This document shows positions 1-8,343 of a stretch of 64,000 nt of DNA, piece after piece. The stretch is from the NCBI RefSeq assembly GCF_009830945.1, contig NZ_VWVV01000028.1, positions 1-64,000 on the forward strand, written 5' to 3'. The position numbers and the translations under genes are program-made. The notes under the pieces are model-generated. The model was not told where the DNA came from. It searched no databases and saw only the letters and a program-made list of their open reading frames with translations. Positions within the stretch are counted from its first letter, which is position 1. Each line of letters opens with the position of its first letter. The DNA comes from Nocardiopsis sp. FR4 (GTDB taxonomy: Bacteria; Actinomycetota; Actinomycetes; Streptosporangiales; Streptosporangiaceae).

Positions 1-182
1 TCAGTGATCGGGTGGCGGTGATGCGTGCGGGGGAGATCGTGGAGATGGGTGACAGTGACGCGGTGTATGAGTCGCCGCGGAGTGAGTACACCCGTCAGCT
101 CCTGACCGCCGCCCCCGTCCTCGACCCCGACCAGGCGCGCGAGCTGCGCGCGGAACGGGTGCGCCAGCGCGCCGGAGGATAG
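1..182 (+). CDS. Peptide-type ABC transporter ATP-binding protein, C-terminal end (partial)
   Basis: The window opens inside this gene; only the last 59 codons and the TAG stop are present. The visible tail reads SDRVAVMRAGEIVEMGDSDA, then an ESP..EYTRQLLTAAP stretch. This is the usual end of OppD/OppF/DppF-type ATPases: the H-loop-distal beta strand, the 'V/MxxGxIVE.G' turn and the 'HPYT+xLL' segment that precedes the oligopeptide-ABC C-terminal domain. It probably powers import of peptides or nickel, but the Walker motifs and partner permeases lie outside the window, so the substrate cannot be read. A strong hairpin follows the stop directly, so this is the last gene of its operon. Confidence 0.8.
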   Translation, partial: SDRVAVMRAGEIVEMGDSDAVYESPRSEYTRQLLTAAPVLDPDQARELRAERVRQRAGG

Positions 183-219
183 GGAACCCGGGAGGGGGAG
201 TGCCCTCTCCCGGGTTCCC
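182..219. terminator. Bidirectional terminator hairpin
   Basis: Perfect 13-bp arms (182-194 gggaacccgggag and 207-219 ctcccgggttccc) enclose a 12-nt loop. The hairpin begins at the last base of the stop codon of the plus-strand ABC gene and lies 35 bp beyond the stop of the convergent minus-strand gene. It can serve both transcripts. As is usual in actinomycetes, no long T-run follows. Confidence 0.8.
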
Positions 220-253
220 TATCCCGGTAGCCTGCTCAGCCCGAAGCCATCGG

Positions 254-1039
254 TCAGAACAGCTCCCTGCGGCCCGCAAGGGAGTCGATCCACTGGTGCA
301 GGGCGCCGCTCCAGTCGCGTCCGGCACCCTCCTGGTGGCTCACGCTGAAGCGGTGGAAGGTGTCACGGCCCTCGGAGAAGAGCAGCCCCGGCTTCTTGTC
401 CAGCTCCAGCACCACGTCCATGCCGTGCTCGTCGGTGACCAGCGACAGCTCCAGCTCGTTCAGGCCCTGGTAGCGGCTGGGCGAGAAGAACTCGATCTCC
501 TGGTAGAAGGGCAGCCGCTGACGGGTGCCCCGGATCTGGCCCCGCTCCAGGTCGGCCTGCTTGAAGGTGAAGCCGAGGGACAGCAGGGCGTCCAGGACCG
601 CGGCCTGGGAGGGCAGCGGCTCGATGGCCACCGGGTCCAGGTCGCCCGGGTCGATCGCGTTGGCCACGTGCAGCCGGGTGTTCACGCCCACGTTCATGCG
701 GTGCAGGTGACCGCCGCGGTGGAAGGTGACCGGGGTCTCCCAGGGCACGAAGAGTTCGAAGGGCACCTGGAAGCGCTGTCCGGGGGCCAGCATCACCGCG
801 TCGCCCAGACGGACGCGGTGGAACTCCATGTCGCTGTTGACCTCGTGGTCGTCGACCTCGGTCTCGACCCGGGCCTGCAGGCCCACGGTCAGCTGTTCGA
901 CCCGCTGCTCCACGTCACCGCCCTCGATGAGGACGTGGCCCCGCAGGGAGCCGCCGGGGGCCGTCATAGATGATTCCAGGGAGGTTTCCACCGAGGCTCC
1001 GCCGAATCCGATACCGGCGAGCAGGCGCTTGAGAACCAT
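254..1039 (-). CDS. Spo0M-like sporulation control protein
   Basis: 261 aa. The N-terminus MVLKRLLAGIGFGGASVET matches the arrestin-like SpoOM family, as do the later 'GG.L.G.V.I.GG...Q.VEQL.VGLQ' strand and the 'PFELFVPWETPVT' segment. In Bacillus, Spo0M affects stage-0 sporulation control; in actinomycetes homologs are common and their role is unclear. I chose ATG 1039 because the family begins at MVLKRLL; an in-frame extension to 1105 only adds low-complexity residues. It has no signal peptide or membrane segment. A TetR gene lies 130 bp upstream on the same strand. The family call is firm; the biological role is inferred. Confidence 0.8.
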   Translation of the reverse strand: MVLKRLLAGIGFGGASVETSLESSMTAPGGSLRGHVLIEGGDVEQRVEQLTVGLQARVETEVDDHEVNSDMEFHRVRLGDAVMLAPGQRFQVPFELFVPWETPVTFHRGGHLHRMNVGVNTRLHVANAIDPGDLDPVAIEPLPSQAAVLDALLSLGFTFKQADLERGQIRGTRQRLPFYQEIEFFSPSRYQGLNELELSLVTDEHGMDVVLELDKKPGLLFSEGRDTFHRFSVSHQEGAGRDWSGALHQWIDSLAGRRELF

Positions 1040-1169
1040 GGAAAATCTTTCTGTTGTCGTGTCCGGCGGTGCCGGGCCGGGAGCGAGGGAGGAAGGGGGT
1101 GGCACCTGTAGGGAAGACGTCGCGCGGGCGCGTCCGGTTCCCGGTTTCTCCGGCTGGTGGGAGAGGGCT

Positions 1170-1799
1170 TCAGACGAGTCCGCGCAGCAGGGCGCGCAGT
1201 CCGAAGTCGAAGCGGGCCCGGGCCTCGCCCTCGTCCGGGGCGTCCTCCTCGTCCTGGTGGCGGACCTGGTGCACGACCGCGCCCACGCAGTAGGAGTGCA
1301 CGGCGTCGGCGCCGCGCTGCACGTCCTGCCCCGACAGGCCCGCCTCGGTGAGCGCGCGGTGCAGGAGGGCCCGGGTGGCGGCGGTGCTGGGGGTCTGCGG
1401 GGCCCGGTGGACCAGCAGTGACAGCGCTCCGGAGAACTCCAGCAGGCGTGCGCGGTAGGCGTGCGCCCACTCGGTCAGGCGCACGTCCCAGGGGCGGGTG
1501 TCCCCGGCCTCGGCGGCCGCGGGGTCCTCGGTCTCCCCCTCCTCCCCGCCCCCGCCGGCGAGGTCGGCCGGGTCGATGGGGACGGTGCCCTGCGGCGCGG
1601 GCGAGGCCACGTAGGCGGTGATGGCGTTGAACAGCTGCTCCTTGCCGAGGGGGAAGTGGTGGTAGATGGCCATGGCCTCCACCTCCAGAGCGTCGCCCAG
1701 GCGGCGCATGGACAGGCCGCCCAGTCCGCGTCCGGCGATGATGTGCAGCGCCTCCAGGATGATGCGCTCGCGACTGAGTCCGGCGTTGTTCCTGCTCAC
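1170..1799 (-). CDS. TetR/AcrR family transcriptional regulator with C-terminal TetR_C-type domain
   Basis: 209 aa from GTG 1799, which has a good GAAAGGA ribosome-binding site. The N-terminal helix-turn-helix (about residues 10-55) shows 'I+L.ALHIIAGRGLGGLSMRRLGDALEVEAMAIYHHF'. The 'G.+.LSMR+LG..L.V...A+Y.H.' pattern is typical of TetR repressors that have a large tetracycline-repressor-like C-terminal ligand domain. The C-terminal half is Ala/Arg-rich and holds an acidic Gly/Glu linker around residues 75-95. The ligand is unknown. Its targets may be the Spo0M-like gene downstream or the divergently oriented small gene at 1945; this is inferred only from position. Confidence 0.85.
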   Translation of the reverse strand: MSRNNAGLSRERIILEALHIIAGRGLGGLSMRRLGDALEVEAMAIYHHFPLGKEQLFNAITAYVASPAPQGTVPIDPADLAGGGGEEGETEDPAAAEAGDTRPWDVRLTEWAHAYRARLLEFSGALSLLVHRAPQTPSTAATRALLHRALTEAGLSGQDVQRGADAVHSYCVGAVVHQVRHQDEEDAPDEGEARARFDFGLRALLRGLV

Positions 1800-1944
1800 G
1801 GTGTTCCTTTCGGGGGTGTGCGCCGTAAAGGTGGCAGATCCGGGCCCGGGGCGCCACCACCGACGCGCGGCCCGGCTCGCCAGATGATCTGCGTCACGTT
1901 TACAGTGGCTCGGAACGACGGTTCGCGGGTACGGAGCGCACACA

Positions 1945-2331
1945 ATGGGACTTGGCAATCAGAACACGACGCAGGCGCGGCAGAGCCTGGCGGCCGACCA
2001 GGAGCTGGCCGCGAGGCTGCCCGAGCTCCTGCGGGAGGTGGCCCGGGCCCAGGAGGACCTGGACAGGTCGCACTCCCGGGGCGCACCCGTGGAGGAGCTC
2101 CACGAGCGGAGCATGGCCCTGGACACGGCGCTGACCGAGGCGATGCGGGCGGCCTACGCCAAGGAACGGGCACTGGTGGGGCTGAAGGGGTACACCGACC
2201 GCATCTACCGCCGCAAGCGGCTGGCCACCCCGCGGGTCCGGGAGGCCACGGAGACGGCCGAGCGCCTGCTGACCGCCCGGGAGACCCATCGCCTGCACGG
2301 CATCCAGCGGGTACCGCGCCAGGCCGCGTGA
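1945..2331 (+). CDS. Small helical hypothetical protein
   Basis: 128 aa. I do not recognise the family. ATG 1945 is preceded by GGAG at an 8-nt spacing. The sequence is almost wholly helix-forming, rich in Ala, Arg, Glu and Leu, with heptad-like stretches (residues about 20-75). It has a basic 'TDRIYRRKRLATPRVREATE' region but no Cys, signal peptide or membrane segment. It lies between the divergent TetR gene and the co-directional GntR gene. Codon bias matches its neighbours, so it is probably a real gene. The coiled-coil prediction is mine; the function is unknown. Confidence 0.55.
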   Translation: MGLGNQNTTQARQSLAADQELAARLPELLREVARAQEDLDRSHSRGAPVEELHERSMALDTALTEAMRAAYAKERALVGLKGYTDRIYRRKRLATPRVREATETAERLLTARETHRLHGIQRVPRQAA

Positions 2332-2442
2332 GCTCCTCGGCCACGGTGCGTAGCCTCGGGCCGGTACGCGCGCGGTAGGTTGGTGTCCGGTCCGGCCCAG
2401 GCCGGGCACCGCAGCAGGCGACGGTGGGGAGCGCAGTAACGG

Positions 2443-2805
2443 ATGTCGGAGTTCATCCGCATCGATCCGACGTCGAAGGTACCGCCCTATGAGCAGATCC
2501 GGTCGATCGTGGCGATCCGGGCCGCCAACGGCGAGCTGCCGGTGGGCTACCGGTTGCCGACCGTGCGAGCCCTGGCCGGGCAGCTCTCGGTGGCGGTGAA
2601 CACGGTGGCGCGTGCCTACCGCGAACTGGAACAGGCCGGGGTGGTCGAGACCCGGGGGCGCTCGGGCACCTTCGTGGCCGCCGCGGGCGACGACCAGCGC
2701 GCCGAGGCGCTGGCCGCCGCGCGCGCCTACGCCGAGGTGATCTCCCGGGTGGGCCTGGACCACGAGGAGGCCGTGGAGATCCTGCGCGCGGCGCTCAGGG
2801 GCTGA
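2443..2805 (+). CDS. GntR family regulator, YtrA-like short form
   Basis: 120 aa. It carries a winged helix from about residue 8 to 75 (PPYEQIRSIVAI...G.LPVGYRLPTVRALAGQLSVAVNTVARAYRELEQAGVVETRGRSGTFV). This is the classic GntR DNA-binding domain with the 'LP..R.LA..L.V...TV.RAY..LE..G.+....G.GTFV' signature. Only about 45 residues follow, so it lacks FCD, UTRA and aminotransferase domains. This is the YtrA-subfamily layout, which often controls adjacent ABC transporters. No ABC genes are next to it here, so its targets are unknown. Confidence 0.88.
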   Translation: MSEFIRIDPTSKVPPYEQIRSIVAIRAANGELPVGYRLPTVRALAGQLSVAVNTVARAYRELEQAGVVETRGRSGTFVAAAGDDQRAEALAAARAYAEVISRVGLDHEEAVEILRAALRG

Positions 2806-2978
2806 ACCCGGCCCCGGAGGCCGCGCCCGGGTCGGGGCCCGCTCCCGGGCGCCGTCGCGGGGCCGCCCGCCCTCCCGGGGCGGGTGGTGGCCGTCCGTCC
2901 CTCCTGTGCGTCGCACCTTCCGGCTAGTGTCGGAGGGTGCCGCCACCCCGGGCGGCGCGGGCACCGAGGGAGGCGCCG

Positions 2979-3416
2979 ATGGGCAAGGGATCCGGTGGAC
3001 GGTCGGGAGGGCGCCCCGCGGGCGGCGCGTCCCCCGGGGGCGGGAGCGGCGGGGGTTCCGGTCGCGGCGGGCCCGGTGGCGGTACCGCGGGTTCCGGGAG
3101 GGGCGCCTCCGGCGGCGGTGCGGCCCGGCGGCCGGCCGGCCCCGCTGGCGGCGGACGACCGGGTCCGGTCCGTGACCGGCGCGGGGCGCGCCGGCGGCGC
3201 GGTTCGGGGCTGAGCGGCAACCGGCGGCGCGACGACTGGTACCACGAGGACGACAACCACGTCCGCTCCTACGCGGGCGACCGCCGCGTGCGCTCCTACG
3301 AGAGCGACAACAGCGGCCTGTACCGGGCGCGGCCCGGCGCGGTCCTGCTCCGGGTAGCCGTCGTCGCCGTCCTTCTGGGCCTGGTCGCCCTGCTGCTGTT
3401 CCTGCTCCTGCGCTGA
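2979..3416 (+). CDS. Gly/Arg-rich protein with a C-terminal membrane anchor
   Basis: 145 aa from ATG 2979, preceded by a GAGGGAGG ribosome-binding site. The first 80 residues are almost entirely Gly, Arg, Ser, Pro and Ala. Next comes a charged segment with repeated 'HVRSYAGDRRVRSYESD' character, then a single hydrophobic helix at the very C-terminus (about 122-144, ending LLLFLLLR). This is a tail-anchored topology with the low-complexity part in the cytoplasm. I know no family with this layout. Low-complexity GC-rich frames are often spurious, but the clean C-terminal helix and good ribosome-binding site favour a real gene. Confidence 0.5.
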   Translation: MGKGSGGRSGGRPAGGASPGGGSGGGSGRGGPGGGTAGSGRGASGGGAARRPAGPAGGGRPGPVRDRRGARRRRGSGLSGNRRRDDWYHEDDNHVRSYAGDRRVRSYESDNSGLYRARPGAVLLRVAVVAVLLGLVALLLFLLLR

Positions 3417-3447
3417 GCGGCCCGGGCCCGGCGCGGGAGGCGGACCG

Positions 3448-3801
3448 TCAGCGGCGCAGGCCGACCACGGAGACGACGTAGAACAGGATCAGCCCGATCC
3501 ACACCATGGGAAGCGCGCCGGGCCCGCCCACGGCGGCGGCGATGGCGGTGATGGGGACGCTGACCCCCAGGCACACCAGGGAGAGCACGAAGCGCACGGT
3601 GTTGGAGGGGGTTCCGGTCCTGGTCGGCTCCGCCGCGGCCCGCTGGGCGGCCAGATGGTGGCGGACCCGCTCGGCGATGGTGTCGTCGATCCGCTCGACC
3701 AGGGACGCGGCCACGGCCTCGTCGTACTCCGGGCCGAGTTCACGGCTGGCCCGCAGCGCCGCCGACACCTCGTCCCTCCGGGACTGGGGGGAGTTCGTCA
3801 T
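3448..3801 (-). CDS. Small membrane protein with two C-terminal transmembrane helices
   Basis: 117 aa from ATG 3801; an alternative in-frame ATG at 3810 would add three residues. GAGG nine bases upstream favours 3801. The N-terminal 70 residues are soluble, acidic and Arg-rich (DEVSAALRASRELGPEYDEA). The rest forms two helices, about 73-92 and 95-112, joined by a Gly-Pro-Gly turn. I cannot assign a family beyond a small integral membrane protein. It stands alone, 190 bp downstream of the sigma-factor gene, with two hairpins in between. Confidence 0.65.
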   Translation of the reverse strand: MTNSPQSRRDEVSAALRASRELGPEYDEAVAASLVERIDDTIAERVRHHLAAQRAAAEPTRTGTPSNTVRFVLSLVCLGVSVPITAIAAAVGGPGALPMVWIGLILFYVVSVVGLRR

Positions 3802-3856
3802 GCTCCCCATCCTCGCACCGTTTCCGGGCCCCCACCCCTCGGGCGGCGCCGAACCA

Positions 3857-3942
3857 GGGGAGAATCCGGGACGAACCAGGGTTCTCCCCGGGGCGGGCCG
3901 GTCCGGGCACGCGAAAGGGCCGCTCCCGGGTGGGAGCGGCCC
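3857..3942 (-). terminator. Tandem hairpins after the sigma-factor gene
   Basis: The first hairpin reached from the sigma gene has perfect 11-bp arms (3917-3927 and 3932-3942) with a gggt loop. A second, weaker one has 8-bp arms (3857-3864 ggggagaa and 3882-3889). Its loop contains the second copy of a direct repeat, gaaccaggg, that also overlaps its left arm. The 11-bp stem lies about 60 bases past the sigma stop and is the likely terminator. Confidence 0.7.
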
Positions 3943-4002
3943 CGCGGACGGTTCCCGGCCGGGCCCCTCGCGCCGGCCGGTACGCGCCTGGTCCGGCTGC
4001 GC

Positions 4003-5400
4003 CTAGCTCGCGAAGTCCAGCAGCTGCTGGGCGCGGCTCGGGTGGCGCAGCTTGGACAGCGACTGCTTCTCCAGCTGCCGGATGCGCTCCCGGGTCAGTC
4101 CCAGGTGCTTGCCGATCTCGTCCAGCGTGCGCGGACGCCCGTCCATCAGACCGAAGCGCAGGGACATGATCGTGGCCTCGCGCGGCTCCAGGTCCGACAG
4201 CGCGTTGCGCAGCTGGTCGGCCATGAGCTGGCGGTCCACCACCTCGGAGGCCTCCGAGGCGTCCACGTCCTCGATCAGGTCGCCGATGCGGGTCTCGCCG
4301 TCCTCGCCGATGGTGGAGTCCAGGCTGATGGGCTGGCGGGTGACGCGCAGCAGCTCCTCGATCTGGGCCGGGGTCTTGTCCAGCTCCAGGGCCAGCTCCT
4401 CCGGGGTGGGCTCGCGGCCCAGCGCCTGGTGCATGTCGCGCTCCAGGCGGCTGACCTTGCTCAGCAGCTCCAGGACGTGCACGGGCAGGCGGATGGTGCG
4501 CGCCGAGTCGGCGAAACCGCGCTGGATGGCCTGGCGGATCCACCACATGGCGTAGGTGGAGAACTTGAAGCCCTTGGTGTAGTCGAACTTCTCCACGGCG
4601 CGGATCAGGCCGAGGTTGCCCTCCTGGACCACGTCGAGCAGCGACATCCCCCGGTCGCTGTACTTCTTGGCCACCGACACCACCAGGCGCAGGTTGGCCT
4701 CCAGCATGTGGGACTTGGCCCTGCGGCCGTCCTCGGCCACCCACTCCAGTTCCTCGACCTCGGCCTCGGCCATCGGGACGGACCCGTCGACCTCACCGTG
4801 CCGGCCCAGCCGGTACTCGGCGTAGAGACCGGCCTCGACCCGCTTGGCCAGGTCCACCTCCTGCTCGGCGGTGAGCAGTTGGCGGCGGCCGATGGCCTTG
4901 AGGTAGGTGTGGACCGAGTCGCCCATCGCGGGGGACTGGTCGTCGAGGTCGGCCTCCCCGGTCTCCGAAGCCTCCGGCTCGGAGGCGGCCTGGGTGGTCT
5001 CGGTCTTCTTGGTGCGTCGCGTGGAGCGGGTCTTCCTCCGGGTGGAGGGGCCCTTGCGCGTCGCGACCTTGGGTGCCTCGTTGGTCTCGGGCACCGTGGC
5101 GATGAGAGTGTCTTCCAGCACGTCGTCCTCGGCGTCAGGATCGGCCACCGGCGCGGAGTGGTCGCCCCCGTTGGCGAGCCGGACCCCGTTCTCGGTGAGT
5201 TCACGCAGGATGGATCGGCCGTCGCCAGCGGAGACTCCGGCCTCGGAGAAAGCGGTGCGCAGTTCGGAGAGGGACAGGTGTCCCTGTGAGCGCCCGCGGT
5301 CGAGCAGGTCGGCCAGGATCACGTCCGGGCTGTCACCGTGAGCGGTGTCAGCGGGGACTCCGGCGGTGGGTGCCGGAGCGGCCGGGGCAGTGCTCGTCAT
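4003..5400 (-). CDS. RNA polymerase sigma-70 factor, principal type (RpoD/HrdB/SigA family)
   Basis: 465 aa from ATG 5400, with a GGGAGGGAGGT ribosome-binding site. It directs core RNA polymerase to promoters. An N-terminal region 1.1-like segment (about residues 25-75: DLLDRGRSQGHLSLSELRTA) is followed by a Lys/Arg/Thr-rich linker (about 105-150). Regions 2.1-2.4 follow (VVQEGNLGLIRAVEKFDYTK, then STYAMWWIRQAI), then 3.0-3.2 and region 4.2 (GLTRERIRQLEKQSLSKLRH). Region 2.4-3.0 reads QRGFADSARTIRLPVH, where HrdB has TRAMADQARTIRIPVH. The end ARAQQLLDFAS-like tail recalls SigB-type group 2 factors. It may therefore be a second principal-like sigma rather than the sole housekeeping one. Confidence 0.92.
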   Translation of the reverse strand: MTSTAPAAPAPTAGVPADTAHGDSPDVILADLLDRGRSQGHLSLSELRTAFSEAGVSAGDGRSILRELTENGVRLANGGDHSAPVADPDAEDDVLEDTLIATVPETNEAPKVATRKGPSTRRKTRSTRRTKKTETTQAASEPEASETGEADLDDQSPAMGDSVHTYLKAIGRRQLLTAEQEVDLAKRVEAGLYAEYRLGRHGEVDGSVPMAEAEVEELEWVAEDGRRAKSHMLEANLRLVVSVAKKYSDRGMSLLDVVQEGNLGLIRAVEKFDYTKGFKFSTYAMWWIRQAIQRGFADSARTIRLPVHVLELLSKVSRLERDMHQALGREPTPEELALELDKTPAQIEELLRVTRQPISLDSTIGEDGETRIGDLIEDVDASEASEVVDRQLMADQLRNALSDLEPREATIMSLRFGLMDGRPRTLDEIGKHLGLTRERIRQLEKQSLSKLRHPSRAQQLLDFAS

Positions 5401-6121
5401 CGGGGCACCTCCCTCCCTTCCAAGGCGTGTGGCACGCGGCGGAGGGTTCCCGCCGACTGGACGCGCCAATATGTCCAACGTGTCGGGGAGTCAAATGTTC
5501 CCTGTCTCGATTGGATATCGGGTGATGTGGCGCGGATCACTGTGTCAGAAGTGGCCAAATGCGCCTGGCAGCGGGTAAAGGAGCGCGTCCGAAACCGGTG
5601 CCCGCAGGGCGGTGGACCCGCCGGGAGGAAGGGCGCAGGGGCAGGGGCCTGGACGAGTGGACCGATGGCTGTCGCCAACTGCGGACCTCCTTGGACGAGG
5701 GGCCGGAGGAGCGGGTACCCAGATAGACGTCGGGAAACGCGGGGAAGTTCCCCGCCCTTTGTCCTCACATGACCGTTACCGGCCGTGCGCGGGCAGGTCG
5801 GAGCCGTGTACGGCCGGGTGAGACCGCCTCCGGCGCACCGCCCGTCCCCGCGAGCCCCGGGGTGGACGGGGTGCGGACGCGCCCCAGGGTCCCATGTGTT
5901 CGGAGTGCACCGGTACACGAGCCTTGGCCGGAGGTGCTGCTGGCACTGCTGGGCGCCGCGCGGGAAGCACCGCCGGAGGACTCCGGAGGCGCTGCCGGGG
6001 CCGCGCGGGACGGCGCGGTCCAGGCGGAGGTGCCGCCCGTCCGGGGCGGCCCGGGGGAGGGGTCCTCAGGCGGAGGGACCGGGAGTCCGGTGGGACCGCC
6101 GGGCGGAGGAGCCGGGAACCG
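5401..6121. other. 720-bp intergenic region between the sigma gene and menE
   Basis: Apart from the sigma promoter near 5466-5494 I see no convincing gene. Open frames here have poor codon bias and no ribosome-binding sites. A 7-bp GC hairpin with an agt loop lies at 5739-5755 and is followed by ccctttg, so it could terminate a plus-strand transcript. The stretch 5980-6120 is G-rich and low in complexity. Confidence 0.5.
5466..5494 (-). promoter_or_regulatory. Candidate promoter of the sigma-factor gene
   Basis: On the minus strand a TTGACT -35 (5489-5494) is separated by exactly 17 bp from TATTGG (5466-5471), about 65 bases before the ATG. The -10 is weak. The surrounding 5460-5530 is clearly less GC-rich than its neighbourhood, as expected of a promoter region. 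Confidence 0.5.
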
Positions 6122-7378
6122 TCAGGCGGAGGCGCCGCGCAGCGCCACCAGGTCGGGTTTGCCCGAGGCCAGCATCGGCAGTGCGGAGCGCACCTCCAGC
6201 TCACGCGGGGCGGCGTAGGAGGGCAGGCGCTCGCGCACCCAGTCGCGCAGCTGTTCCAGCGACGGCGGCGCCTGCGGGTCGGCGGGCACCACGACCGCGC
6301 TCACCCGCTCGCCCCACTCGGGGTCCGGGCGGCCCACCACCACCGAGTCGGCCACCGCCGGGTGCTCCAGCAGCAGTGCGTTGACCTGGCCGGGCACCAC
6401 CTTGTGCCCGCCGGTGTTGACCACCTCGTCCATTCGGCCCAGCACGCGCAGGCGGCCGTCCTCCTCCAGGCGCCCCAGGTCGTTGGTGCGCAGCCAGCGC
6501 ACGCCCTCGGCGTCGGAGGCCACCGCGTCCGGATTCCCCGGGACGCCCGGCGGGAGGCGGTAGCCGCTCAGCAGCACCGGCCCCGAGAGCAGGATCCGCC
6601 CCGGCTCACCGGGCGCCTCGGACTCCACCCGCACCCGCACCCCCTCCAGCGGAACGCCGTCGTAGACGCAGCCGCCGCAGGTCTCGCTCATGCCGTAGGT
6701 GGTCAGCGCCCGGACCCCGGCCCCGCGCGCGGCGTCCAGCAGGGCGGGCTCCGCCGCGGCCCCGCCCAGCAGGACGCTGCGCAGCGGCGACAGGTCGGCT
6801 CCCGCGGCCAGCAGCCTGCGCAGCTGGGTGGGCACCAGGGACACGTGCGGGCGCAGCTCCCGGACCAGGTCCGCGAACGAGGCGGCGTCGAAGGGCGCGT
6901 GCACCGCCTCGGTGCCCGTGACCAGGGCGCGGGTCATCACCTGGATCCCCGAGATGTGTCCGGCGGGCAGCACGCACAGCCAGGCCTGGCCCGGCCCGGC
7001 GCCGATCCGCGCCACCGAGGCCCGGGCCGAGGCGCGCAGCGCCGCCGCGGACAGCTCCACACCCTTGGGCGCGCCGGTGGACCCCGAGGTGGTGATGACC
7101 AGGGCGGTGTCCGCGCCCGCCGGGACGGCGCCCGCCAGTCGGGAGGTCCCCTCGGGGGTGAGCACGGACGCGGGGCGCATCGCGGTGAGCAGGTCGCGCA
7201 CGCGGGCTTCGGGGGTTCCGGCCGGGATCGGCAGCAGGGCGGGGCCGTGCCCGTCCAGTGCGCGGGCCAGCAGTTCGCCCGTCCGCTCGGGGCCCAGCCC
7301 GTGCACCGCCTGGAGGGGCCGCCCCTCCCCGTCGCCGGGGTGCGCCGCCGTCGTGTCCGCCTCGTGCTCGTCTACCAC
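6122..7378 (-). CDS. menE: o-succinylbenzoate--CoA ligase (menaquinone pathway)
   Basis: 418 aa from GTG 7378. It adenylates o-succinylbenzoate and ligates it to CoA, the step after MenC and before MenB. It belongs to the ANL superfamily: the P-loop ITTSGSTGAPKGVELS (about residue 105), TYGMSETCGG (A5 motif), TNDLG (A7), and the C-terminal GRMDEVVNTGGHKV and ASGKPDL, whose Lys is catalytic. It is short for the superfamily (usual 450-500) because the N-terminus is reduced, as in other actinobacterial MenE proteins. An upstream frame to 7468 would overlap the divergent promoter region. It is divergent from menB, with about 125 bp between starts. Confidence 0.92.
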   Translation of the reverse strand: MVDEHEADTTAAHPGDGEGRPLQAVHGLGPERTGELLARALDGHGPALLPIPAGTPEARVRDLLTAMRPASVLTPEGTSRLAGAVPAGADTALVITTSGSTGAPKGVELSAAALRASARASVARIGAGPGQAWLCVLPAGHISGIQVMTRALVTGTEAVHAPFDAASFADLVRELRPHVSLVPTQLRRLLAAGADLSPLRSVLLGGAAAEPALLDAARGAGVRALTTYGMSETCGGCVYDGVPLEGVRVRVESEAPGEPGRILLSGPVLLSGYRLPPGVPGNPDAVASDAEGVRWLRTNDLGRLEEDGRLRVLGRMDEVVNTGGHKVVPGQVNALLLEHPAVADSVVVGRPDPEWGERVSAVVVPADPQAPPSLEQLRDWVRERLPSYAAPRELEVRSALPMLASGKPDLVALRGASA

Positions 7379-7503
7379 GACCGACAGGGTACGCCCGTGC
7401 CCGTCCGTCCCGGTCCGCCTGGCACAATGCGTAGGGTTGACGCTTGGACGCGGCCGTCGCGTCCGCACCGTCCCCAGTGTCCCCGTGAGGAGAAGTAGTA
7501 GCC

Positions 7504-8343
7504 GTGAGCAGCGTGATCGACTGGCAGCGGTCGGGCGAGTATTCCGACATCATCTACGAGACCGCGGAGGGTATCGCCAAGATCACGATCAACCGCCCCG
7601 AGCGGCACAACGCCTTCCGCCCGCAGACGCTGTTCGAGCTGCAGGACGCCTTCAACGTGGCGCGCGACGACTCCGGGATCGGCGTGATCATCTTCACCGG
7701 CGCCGGAGACCAGGCCTTCTGCTCGGGCGGCGACCAGAAGATCCGCGGCGACGACGGCTACATGGGTGACGACTCCGTGGCCCGCCAGGGCATCGGCCGC
7801 CTTAACGTGCTCGACCTGCAGATCCAGATCCGCCGCCTGCCCAAGCCGGTCATCGCCATGGTCGCGGGCTGGTCCATCGGCGGCGGCAACGTCCTCCAGG
7901 TGTGCTGCGACCTCACCATCGCCGCCGACAACGCCAAGTTCGGCCAGACCGGCCCCAAGGTCGGCTCCTTCGACGGCGGCTACGGCTCCTGGCTGCTCGC
8001 CCAGACCGTCGGCCTCAAGAAGGCCCGCGAGATCTGGTACCTGTGCCGCCAGTACAGCGCCCAGGAGGCGCTGGACATGGGCATGGTCAACACCGTCGTG
8101 CCCCTGGCCGACCTGGAGAAGGAGACCGTCGCCTGGGCGCGCGAGATGCTGGAGAAGTCCCCGCTGGCGCTGCGCATGCTCAAGGGCGCCATCAACGCCG
8201 TCAGCGACGGCGCCGCGGGCATGCAGCAGTTCGCCGGTGACGCCACCATGCTCTACTACATGAGCGAGGAGGCCCAGGAGGGCCGCGACGCCTTCAAGGA
8301 GAAGCGCCGCCCGGAGTTCGACAAGTTCCCGCGCCGCCCGTGA
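7504..8343 (+). CDS. menB: 1,4-dihydroxy-2-naphthoyl-CoA synthase
   Basis: 279 aa from GTG 7504, with a GAGGAGAAG ribosome-binding site. This crotonase-fold enzyme closes the second ring of menaquinone by Dieckmann condensation of o-succinylbenzoyl-CoA. Visible landmarks are the [17 protein letters not shown]-terminal strand, the oxyanion-hole loops [10 protein letters not shown] and [12 protein letters not shown], the [17 protein letters not shown] segment with the Ser/Asp residues typical of MenB, and the C-terminal [19 protein letters not shown] tail. Length and motifs are standard. The last four bases overlap the menC start. Confidence 0.96.
   Translation: MSSVIDWQRSGEYSDIIYETAEGIAKITINRPERHNAFRPQTLFELQDAFNVARDDSGIGVIIFTGAGDQAFCSGGDQKIRGDDGYMGDDSVARQGIGRLNVLDLQIQIRRLPKPVIAMVAGWSIGGGNVLQVCCDLTIAADNAKFGQTGPKVGSFDGGYGSWLLAQTVGLKKAREIWYLCRQYSAQEALDMGMVNTVVPLADLEKETVAWAREMLEKSPLALRMLKGAINAVSDGAAGMQQFAGDATMLYYMSEEAQEGRDAFKEKRRPEFDKFPRRP

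Noticed and set aside
7379..7468. A longer menE starting at ATG 7468
   Set aside because: The extra 30 residues are basic and unlike MenE, and they would occupy most of the divergent promoter region with menB.
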